The translations under genes were made by a program, and so were the position numbers. Shown piece by piece: positions 20,655 to 27,731 of a stretch of DNA of 64,000 bases. The number at the start of each line of letters is the position of its first letter. The stretch's first letter is position 1. This DNA is from Acidobacteriaceae bacterium (GTDB lineage Bacteria > Acidobacteriota > Terriglobia > Terriglobales > Acidobacteriaceae): NCBI GenBank assembly GCA_003138515.1, contig PLGG01000035.1, positions 16,224-80,223 of the forward strand, in the 5' to 3' direction. Under the pieces are notes generated by a model that worked only from the letters and a program-made list of their open reading frames with translations, was not told where the DNA came from and did no database searches.

Positions 20655-21326
20655 TCAGGAGTGCTTCGCCTGCTCAGCGAGGTAGGCGAGCCACTCGTCC
20701 ATGCCCGCGCCGGTTTTGGCCGATGTCTCGAAGATGCGGATGCCGGGGCGAATCTCGTTGATGTTCTTGAGCGCGAGGTCGCGGTCGAAGGCGCAGGGAA
20801 CCGCGAGATCGATCTTCGTAATCACGGCCGCATCGGACGAGTTGAATAGCCCCGGGTACTTGAGCGGCTTGTCCTCGCCCTCGGTCACGCTCAGCAGCGC
20901 GACGCGGATGCGTTCGCCCAGATCGTAGCTCGACGGGCACACCAGGTTGCCGACATTCTCGATAAAGAGGTAGTTGAGGCCTGCGAGCGAGACGCCTTCC
21001 CAGCCTTCGAGATGTTTTGTGACCATCTCTGCGTCAAGGTGGCAGATGCCGTGCGTGTTGATCTGGCGCACAGGCGCGCCGCTCGCCGCCAGGCGCCGCG
21101 CATCGTTATCGGTTTCAAGATCGCCCACCAAGGCTGCCGCGTCCGCACCGCGTGCGCGCAGTGCACGCAGAGTCAGCTCAAGAAACGCAGTCTTGCCCGT
21201 GCCAGGGCTCGAGACGAGGTTCAGCACAAGCACTCCAGCCGACGTAAAGCGCTGGCGCAGCCCTGCTGCCAGCTCATCGTTCTTCTTCAGGATTCCCCGC
21301 CGCAGCTCAACAATCCGGGTCGTCAT
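20655..21326 (-). CDS. hypB: HypB, hydrogenase/urease nickel-insertion GTPase
   Basis: This is a 223-residue SIMIBI GTPase with P-loop VSSPGTGKTAF (about 38-48), GDLETDND, the metal-site segment THGICHLD, and the NKxD-equivalent TKIDL. HypB hydrolyses GTP to help HypA deliver Ni2+ to [NiFe]-hydrogenase large subunits. No N-terminal His-rich stretch or CxxCGC nickel motif is present, so it is the minimal form. Its ATG overlaps the hypA stop (ATGA), so the two are translationally coupled. No hydrogenase structural genes lie in the window. Confidence 0.95.
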   Translation of the reverse strand: MTTRIVELRRGILKKNDELAAGLRQRFTSAGVLVLNLVSSPGTGKTAFLELTLRALRARGADAAALVGDLETDNDARRLAASGAPVRQINTHGICHLDAEMVTKHLEGWEGVSLAGLNYLFIENVGNLVCPSSYDLGERIRVALLSVTEGEDKPLKYPGLFNSSDAAVITKIDLAVPCAFDRDLALKNINEIRPGIRIFETSAKTGAGMDEWLAYLAEQAKHS

Positions 21327-21739
21327 ATGTGCTCCTCCACCGGGTCCGGCTTGTCAGTTTCCGATTCCATGCGCTTCGATTCATTGGGCTCCGGTTCTTC
21401 CAGCTCAATCGATTCGATCTCGAGCTCGCGTCCCTGCCGAAGGTCAGCCGCCAGCTCGCCACAACGCGGACAGCGGAAACTCTGCACGCCCTCTAGTTCC
21501 GAATCAACGCCGCAAGCGTCGCAGTGCACGATCACGGGCAGCTTGTTAATCACCAACTTCGCGCCAGCAACGGGTGAACCTTCAGAGGCCAGTTCCCAGC
21601 AAAACTGAAGCGAGTCTTCAACGACCGACGCCAACGCGCCCACGCGCAGCCGCACCGCAATGACGCGCGCGCCAGGGTACGCGGAGGCCGACTCGGTGAC
21701 CGCCTCCACAATGCTGGCCGCGATGGAAAGCTCATGCAT
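21323..21739 (-). CDS. hypA: HypA, nickel metallochaperone for hydrogenase maturation
   Basis: The 138-residue protein starts with MHELSIAASIVEAV; the N-terminal Met-His-Glu carries the nickel site. A zinc ribbon of CDACG and CPRCG pairs lies at about residues 73-93. HypA hands nickel to hydrogenase together with HypB, encoded immediately downstream with a 4-base overlap. Typical HypA is 113-120 residues; this one has a 20-25 residue acidic and Pro-rich tail (LEEPEPNESKRMESETDK) of unknown purpose. The much longer open frame upstream is antisense to the aminotransferase, so the true start is this ATG. Confidence 0.93.
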   Translation of the reverse strand: MHELSIAASIVEAVTESASAYPGARVIAVRLRVGALASVVEDSLQFCWELASEGSPVAGAKLVINKLPVIVHCDACGVDSELEGVQSFRCPRCGELAADLRQGRELEIESIELEEPEPNESKRMESETDKPDPVEEHI

Positions 21740-21758
21740 CGATTCTTTCTGCAAGATA

Positions 21759-21772
21759 CTACGCCTGCGTAG
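21759..21772. promoter_or_regulatory. Palindrome in the hypA/aminotransferase intergenic region
   Basis: CTACGC (21759-21764) and GCGTAG (21767-21772) form a 6-base inverted repeat with a 2-base centre, 20 bases upstream of the hypA start and between divergent genes. It could be an operator. No regulator is linked to it by sequence. Confidence 0.3.
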
Positions 21773-21859
21773 GCTTTGGCTGCGACCGCGCGCACACGTT
21801 GCGAACGGGCTCCTGAAGCTGAGCGCCAAAATGTAAAATAGTTGCAAAGGATCGTCCCC

Positions 21860-23050
21860 TTGCCAGGCACCTCCACGCACACCACCGGAACTGAATCGCG
21901 CCTTGCGCTCAGCGAGCTTGCGCCGGAGACGCTTCAATCCGAAATCCGCGCCATGACCACGGAATGCGACCGCATCGGCGGCATCAACCTGGCGCAGGGC
22001 GTTTGCGATACTCCGGTACCGGAAGTGGTGGAGGCGGCGGCGATCCAGGCCATTCGCGATGGGCAGAACATCTACACGCGCTGCGACGGCATTGCGCGAT
22101 TGCGCGAGGCCATTGCAGCCAAGCAGCTGCGCGATTACGGCCTGACCTACGACGCCGACTGCGAAGTGATGGTAGCCTCCGGCGCGACTGCCGGCCTGCA
22201 CGCCGCCGCAATGGCGCTGCTCAATCCGGGCGACGAAGTGCTCGTTTTCGAGCCGTTTTACGGCTACCATGTGCATACGCTCGACTCGTTGCGTGTGAAT
22301 CCGGTGCTTGTCGCGCTTGCCGAGCCGGACTGGCAGCTGGACATGGATGCAATGCGAGCCGCGGTAACCGCGCGCACCCGCGCCATCTTGCTCAACACTC
22401 CCGGTAATCCCAGCGGGAAGATCTTCACGCTGCCTGAGCTCGAAGCCGTAACCCAACTTGCCATCGAGCGCGATCAGTTCCTGATCACAGACGAGATTTA
22501 CGAGTATTTCGTCTACGATGGCGCGCGGCACATCTGTCCGGCCACGCTGCCCGGCATGCGTGAACGCACGATTGTGCTTTCTGGTTTCAGCAAGACGTTT
22601 TCGATCACCGGCTGGCGCATCGGTTATGCCACGGCGGACGCGCGATGGATGCCCACGATGGGCCACTTCCACGACTTGACCTACGTATGCGCGCCCGTGC
22701 CGCTGCAGGTCGGCGCTGCCGCGGGCCTGGAGGAGTTGCCGCAGAGCTTCTACTCGCAATTGGCCGCCGATCATCAATCGAAGCGTGGCCGGCTGCTCGC
22801 GGCCCTCAGGGACGCTGGCATGGAAGCCTCTGCTCCTCCCGGCGCCTACTACATCTTGGCCATCACCGAGCACCTGCCCGGCAAAACTGCCGCGGAAAAA
22901 GCACGCAACCTGCTGCGCTCGACCGGCGTGGCCGCCGTGGCCGGATCGGCGTTCTTCCGCGAGGGACGCGGAGAAAATTTGCTTCGCTTCTGCTTTGCCA
23001 AACAAGATTCCGAGCTGGACGAGGCCTGCGAGCGGCTGCGGAAGCTGTAA
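21860..23050 (+). CDS. PLP-dependent class I/II aminotransferase
   Basis: This enzyme is about 396 residues. No ATG lies near the N-terminus; a TTG at 21860 is preceded by AAAGGA about 8 bases upstream, and a TTG at 21842 is the alternative. It shows fold type I features: GINLAQGVCDTP, ASGATAGLHAAAMAL, LNTPGNPSGKI, DEIYEYFVYDG and the PLP lysine in SGFSKTFSITGWRIGY. It resembles aspartate, methionine or kynurenine aminotransferases (MalY/YbdL-like I-gamma clade), and its amino-acid preference is unknown. It converges on the M1 peptidase with a 19-base gap. Confidence 0.88.
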   Translation: MPGTSTHTTGTESRLALSELAPETLQSEIRAMTTECDRIGGINLAQGVCDTPVPEVVEAAAIQAIRDGQNIYTRCDGIARLREAIAAKQLRDYGLTYDADCEVMVASGATAGLHAAAMALLNPGDEVLVFEPFYGYHVHTLDSLRVNPVLVALAEPDWQLDMDAMRAAVTARTRAILLNTPGNPSGKIFTLPELEAVTQLAIERDQFLITDEIYEYFVYDGARHICPATLPGMRERTIVLSGFSKTFSITGWRIGYATADARWMPTMGHFHDLTYVCAPVPLQVGAAAGLEELPQSFYSQLAADHQSKRGRLLAALRDAGMEASAPPGAYYILAITEHLPGKTAAEKARNLLRSTGVAAVAGSAFFREGRGENLLRFCFAKQDSELDEACERLRKL

Positions 23051-23069
23051 ACGCGCTTCGGTAAAGACC

Positions 23070-25694
23070 CTAAGATCCGGCCTGCGCAGCTAGCCAGTTC
23101 TTCAGATTTGGTTCCTGAAGGCGGCGCAGCTCAACGCAACTGTCAATGTTCTCAAGCGCATGCTTCAGAGCCACGTCAGAGGCGGGAACCGGGTGAGCGG
23201 CGAAGAAGCTTTTCACGTCGTCGCGTGCCTCGGCGGTGCAGAAGCTTCCGGTATGGCTCACCAAATCCGCGCCAAGATCGGTGGTCAGGTCAGCCTGCAC
23301 CTGATCCCAATGCGTTTTGATGAAGTTCCACGTCGCGTCGCGGTTCTCGGGGATCTGGAGACCGATGGCCAACTGAATCGCGGCGTCCTGGTTGCGCACC
23401 TTGCTTGAAACCGAGTATTCCAGTGCACGCTCAAGCAACGCGGGATTGTCAAACTGAACCAGCAGTCGTAATGCGCTCTCCTGAAGGTCGGGATCGGTCG
23501 AGGCTTCATATACCTTCTGCAATCGGTCAAAGAGCGCGGCATCGCCGTTCTCCGCGGCGGCTTCAAGAGCGGCCTGCCCAAGCGTTGGATCGACGGAAGC
23601 AGGATTATCAAGGAACCGATCGGCAGTTTTGCGCGCCTCGGCAGAGATAGCGGGGTCGTTGGCATGATCGACGAGCAGGGCGAGAAGCTGCGCGCGCAAC
23701 TCAAGCGTGTTAGGCGGGTCACCTGGTGCGGGAGGGCCGAGTTTCGCGTACTCGGGAGCAAAGTTGCGGCTCACCCACACTGCCAGCTCGTCGCGCTCTT
23801 CCTTCGTCGATGCCACTTTGTCGGCGATAGTTCCCAGCAACCCCGTCGTGTTCGAAAAGACTTCGGCGTTTGGATCGGACTTGAGAGCAGCCACTAGATT
23901 CAGATAGTCGCCCACGGTGGCTTTGTTGGCATGCACCTGCGCCCACTCGTCACCGGCGAGGCTGATGCGCTCCGAGGGCGTCAAAGCCGATTCAGCGTGA
24001 GCGACTAGGTCCGCATACTGCGCCGGCGCGTATGCGCTGCGGTAATAGCCCTTGCCGCCCGCATTGGCAAAGAAGAGGCCTGTTGCCGGTACCTTTACGC
24101 TGGAAGTCTCGGGCGTCACGAGTTCGCAGTCCGGGGCATCCGCGGCCGTGAAGCACACGGGCAGCGTCCACTTTTGCCCGGGATCGGGCGTGATGCTGGG
24201 GCTGAGGAAGAATCGCCTCTGCTCAACAGGGACATCACCATTTGCCGTCAAGCCGAAGGTGAGGTGCGGCTCGCCCGGCTGCGCTACGAGCGACTCCATG
24301 ATCTTGTCCACCGGTTTGTGGCTCGTTGCCGTCTGCGCGTTCCAAAAGTCTTCCGCAGTGGCGTTGCCGTATTCATGCGCGGCCAAGTAGGCATGCACAC
24401 CCTTGCGGAAAGTTTCTTCACCCAGGTAGTTCTCGACCATCAGAAGCACGTCGCTGGCCTTGCCATAGGCGATGCCGTCGAACATCTGATCGATCTCGTC
24501 CGGCGTATCGGCCTTGGCGCGAATGGCGCGCGTGGTAGGCTCCGCGTCGATGTTGAGGGTGTCCTGTTCATCGCCGGCTACCACTTCGGGAATGTTCCAC
24601 TCGGGATGCATCGCAGCCACGGGTTTGTTTTCCATCCAGGTGGCAAAGCCTTCGTTGAGCCAGATGTTGTCCCACCATTGCATGGTGACAAGATCTCCGA
24701 ACCACTGGTGCGCCATTTCATGCGCAACGACGAGCCCGACTTCCCGTTTTTCGGCGACGGTAGCAGTCCTGGGATCGAGTAGGAGGTCGGTTTCGCGGTA
24801 CGTGATAGCGCCGAAATTCTCCATAGCGCCGGCTTCGAAGTCAGGAATGGCGATGAGGTCGAGCTTCTTGAGCGGGTAATGAATGCCGAAGTAGTCGTCG
24901 TAGTAATGCAGGACGAACTTGGCAACATTGAGCGCGTAGGGCGTGAACGCGACCTTGTCGGGCGTTGCGCAGACGCGAATGTCCACGTTGTCCTGGCGCC
25001 CGCCGGTGCACTGGAAGCCGCCCACGAGGAAGGCGACGAGATAGGTGGACATTTTGGGTGTGGTTCCGAAGACCAGCGTATGCTTGTTTGCGCCTGGGCC
25101 TGGCGTATCGGCCGCGATGGGAGTGTTTGAGATCGCGGTATCGGCAGCGTCGATTACCAGCGAGACGTCGTAGCTGGCCTTGAAGGCTGGCTCGTCAAAG
25201 CAGGGAAAGGCGCGACGCGCGTCGGTGGCTTCGAATTGGGTAACGGCGTAGTTGCGGCGCGCGGTTTTTGACAGATAAAAGCCACGTAGCTCGTTATTCA
25301 GGGTTCCGGTGTAACGGATTTTGATAGTGGCATTGCCGGCAGGAACGGTGTTGGTAAACGTGAACGTAGCCTGCTGCTTTTTTGCGTCGAGGCTCACCGT
25401 GCCCGTCTGCTGCGAGCCGTTGGAAACGATGGTCACTGACTGGAAGGCAATCTCAATGGCGTTCAGAGTAACTGAGTTCGTGGCCTGGCTGATGTTTACT
25501 TCGATCGCTTCCTCGCCGGAGAAAGTTGCGGCTTTGAGGTTGGGCGTGAGCTTGAGCGTGTAATGAGTGGGAATGACCGTGGTGGGTAGGCGCTGGCCTA
25601 GAGCGGTCCAGGGAGAGAACAAAAGAAGAACGGCAAGAGCGGCTGCGGCGCCGAAAATCGCGCGCGCGGAAAAATAAGAAAAGGAAAGCCTCAT
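23070..25694 (-). CDS. M1-family aminopeptidase N-like metallopeptidase, exported
   Basis: The start at 25694 has a GAGGA ribosome-binding site and opens a signal peptide (SARAIFGAAAALAVLLLFSP then TALGQ), giving 874 residues; the longer frame upstream is not needed. It has the exopeptidase motif GAMENFGAI and the zinc motif VAHEMAHQWFGD with the downstream Glu in NEGFATWMENK, the full M1 (gluzincin) set. The C-terminal third is the helical ERAP1_C-like domain. It removes N-terminal residues from peptides, probably in the periplasm. It is separated by about 115 bases from the MFS gene upstream. Confidence 0.94.
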   Translation of the reverse strand: MRLSFSYFSARAIFGAAAALAVLLLFSPWTALGQRLPTTVIPTHYTLKLTPNLKAATFSGEEAIEVNISQATNSVTLNAIEIAFQSVTIVSNGSQQTGTVSLDAKKQQATFTFTNTVPAGNATIKIRYTGTLNNELRGFYLSKTARRNYAVTQFEATDARRAFPCFDEPAFKASYDVSLVIDAADTAISNTPIAADTPGPGANKHTLVFGTTPKMSTYLVAFLVGGFQCTGGRQDNVDIRVCATPDKVAFTPYALNVAKFVLHYYDDYFGIHYPLKKLDLIAIPDFEAGAMENFGAITYRETDLLLDPRTATVAEKREVGLVVAHEMAHQWFGDLVTMQWWDNIWLNEGFATWMENKPVAAMHPEWNIPEVVAGDEQDTLNIDAEPTTRAIRAKADTPDEIDQMFDGIAYGKASDVLLMVENYLGEETFRKGVHAYLAAHEYGNATAEDFWNAQTATSHKPVDKIMESLVAQPGEPHLTFGLTANGDVPVEQRRFFLSPSITPDPGQKWTLPVCFTAADAPDCELVTPETSSVKVPATGLFFANAGGKGYYRSAYAPAQYADLVAHAESALTPSERISLAGDEWAQVHANKATVGDYLNLVAALKSDPNAEVFSNTTGLLGTIADKVASTKEERDELAVWVSRNFAPEYAKLGPPAPGDPPNTLELRAQLLALLVDHANDPAISAEARKTADRFLDNPASVDPTLGQAALEAAAENGDAALFDRLQKVYEASTDPDLQESALRLLVQFDNPALLERALEYSVSSKVRNQDAAIQLAIGLQIPENRDATWNFIKTHWDQVQADLTTDLGADLVSHTGSFCTAEARDDVKSFFAAHPVPASDVALKHALENIDSCVELRRLQEPNLKNWLAAQAGS

Positions 25695-25809
25695 TGAGAT
25701 TCCTCGCAAGTTGCGGTGCGGAGCGGAAGGACGATCTTCGCTCGACCGCCGGCGACATTTTCGATCCAGCTGCCTGCGGTGAATCCTCGAGTGGCCGGCC
25801 TCTTGATTC

Positions 25810-27126
25810 TTACATAACGCGTGCGTCGATCCGCGCCGGGGCCAGCTTCGGCGAGATTGCATGGATGATGATCAGGGCCAGCGGATAGGCAAGGCACGCA
25901 GTGACAAACAGCGGCACGTAACTATGGGTCAGTCCGACGATGTAGCCGGTTGCCAACTGAAACAGCACGCCGCCGATGGCGCCTGCCATTCCGCCGATAC
26001 CGATCACGCTGCCGACGGCGGCCTTGGGAAACAGATCGGAGGGCAGCGTAAAGAGATTGGCGGACCATCCCTGGTGCGCAGCGGTGGCAATGCCCACTAC
26101 GGCCACCACGAGCCAAAGGTGATGGAGGTAGGGGGCAATAAAGACGGGCAGTACGCAGAGGGCGCAGATCAACAAAGCGGTCTTGCGGGCGAGATTCGCG
26201 CTCTTTCCTCGGCTCAACAGAGCGGAAGAAATCCATCCGCCGCCGATGCTGCCTACAGTCGAGATGCTGTACACGATCACAAGCGGAAGCCGGTTCGATG
26301 ACAGGCTCAGGCCGAAAGTGGTTTGCAGGTAACGCGGCAACCAGAAAAGATAGAACCACCAAATCGGGTCGGTGAGGAACTTGCCGATGGCGAAGACCCA
26401 GGTTTCCTTGATGGGCAGGAGATTGCTCCATGGGACGGATTCAATCTTCTCCACCGGATCGCTCAGGATCAGCTCCAACTCGCCTTTGGAAACGCTGGGG
26501 TGCTGTTCGGGCCGGCGGTAGAGCAGTAGCCAAGCGGCCAACCAGACCAGGCCCATTGCGCCGGTGACCACAAATGCTCCGCGCCAACTAAACATGGCGA
26601 CGAGAAACGGCACAATCAGCGGGACCGCGATGTTTCCAATATTAGCGCCGGAATTGAAGATCCCGGTGGCCAGCGCGCGCTCCCTTTTGGGAAACCACTC
26701 AGCCACCGTCTTGATGCAGGCAGGGAAGTTCGCCGCCTCGCCCAGCCCGAGCAGAAACATGGCCACGGCGAATGTAATGACTGAAAATGCCAAGCCCGGC
26801 AGCATGGCCGCGACGCTCCACAGGCAGATGGCAATCGCGAAAGCTTTTCTCGTGCCCAGCTTGTCGGTAAGGCCGCCGGCCACCACCATGCCGATGGCGT
26901 AAGCCGCCTGGAACGCAGCGAGGATGTAGCCGTATTTGATGCTGTTGAGTCCGGGGATCACAGTTTCGAGGAATTTCTCGAGGTAGGCGATGACTCCGCG
27001 GTCGACGTAGGCGATAACCGTGGCGAGGAAGAGAAGGGCGCAGATTACCCAGCGCAGGTGCGACATTTTCCCGGCCGGAGCCAAATTCGCGGGAGAAGCC
27101 ATGGATTCAGAACCTTGAACGGTCAT
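25810..27126 (-). CDS. MFS transporter, anion:cation symporter type (hexuronate/ExuT-like)
   Basis: This protein is about 438 residues with 12 predicted membrane segments. It has the signature loop GGLTDKLGTRKAFA between helices 2 and 3 and GLGEAANFPACIKTVAEWFP in helix 4, which is characteristic of the ACS family (hexuronate, galactonate and glucarate transporters such as ExuT/GudP). It would import sugar acids with protons. A mannonate-oxidoreductase-like SDR lies at 32.6 kb, fitting uronate use but not in the same operon. The start could also be GTG 27138 or ATG 27102. Confidence 0.87.
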   Translation of the reverse strand: MTVQGSESMASPANLAPAGKMSHLRWVICALLFLATVIAYVDRGVIAYLEKFLETVIPGLNSIKYGYILAAFQAAYAIGMVVAGGLTDKLGTRKAFAIAICLWSVAAMLPGLAFSVITFAVAMFLLGLGEAANFPACIKTVAEWFPKRERALATGIFNSGANIGNIAVPLIVPFLVAMFSWRGAFVVTGAMGLVWLAAWLLLYRRPEQHPSVSKGELELILSDPVEKIESVPWSNLLPIKETWVFAIGKFLTDPIWWFYLFWLPRYLQTTFGLSLSSNRLPLVIVYSISTVGSIGGGWISSALLSRGKSANLARKTALLICALCVLPVFIAPYLHHLWLVVAVVGIATAAHQGWSANLFTLPSDLFPKAAVGSVIGIGGMAGAIGGVLFQLATGYIVGLTHSYVPLFVTACLAYPLALIIIHAISPKLAPARIDARVM

Positions 27127-27215
27127 TTGGTGCGGCACCGTCTGGGGGCCAAAGAGGTCCGACCAATTATAACGGCGAGACGTAGCAACAGACAGGCCGC
27201 AACTTTGGGTCGGCG

Positions 27216-27731
27216 TCAGCGCGGGGCTTTTCGATTCGGCCGCATCGAGTCGAGCAGCAGGAGGCAGGCGCCGGTGACGACTGAAGAGTCGGCCACGTTG
27301 AAATCGGGCCAGTGGTAGGCGAAGATGTGGACCTCAATAAAGTCGATGACCGAGCCGTAAACGATGCGGTCGTGCACATTGCCGAGCGCTCCGCCGAGGA
27401 TGAGCGCGAGGGCGATCGTCGTGAGTGTGAGGTGGTCGCCGAGGCGGACTAAAACAATCAAGATGACAAACGCAGCGGCCATCGTGAACGCGACCAGGGC
27501 CCAGCGAACGACGTGCGGCGAAGCAGTATCGGCAAACAGCGAAAATGCCGCGCCTTCGTTTGTCCAATGAGTGATGCGCAGGAAGCGCGGGATGACCGGA
27601 ATCGCTCCGCCGAGCGGGATATGCAGGGAGACCCACGTCTTGGTCCCACGGTCAGCAATGATGACCAGCGCCGAGATGAGCAGCAACCAGAACAAGCGGC
27701 GCGGCCGCGGCCAGTTTGTTAGCCAGCTCAC
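27216..27731 (-). CDS. lspA: Lipoprotein signal peptidase II
   Basis: This 171-residue protein starts at a GTG that overlaps the ileS stop by four bases (GTGA). It has four hydrophobic segments and both catalytic Asp motifs, GNVHDRIVYGSVIDF and FNVADSS. LspA cleaves prolipoproteins before the lipidated Cys in the inner membrane. The ileS-lspA order is the same as in many proteobacteria. The open frame extends upstream into ileS but that part is antisense-free shadow of another frame, so the GTG is preferred. Confidence 0.94.
   Translation of the reverse strand: MSWLTNWPRPRRLFWLLLISALVIIADRGTKTWVSLHIPLGGAIPVIPRFLRITHWTNEGAAFSLFADTASPHVVRWALVAFTMAAAFVILIVLVRLGDHLTLTTIALALILGGALGNVHDRIVYGSVIDFIEVHIFAYHWPDFNVADSSVVTGACLLLLDSMRPNRKAPR

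Noticed and set aside
21739-23005. Long N-terminal extension of hypA on the minus strand
   Set aside because: This part is antisense to the aminotransferase; HypA's own start MHELS gives a normal N-terminus.
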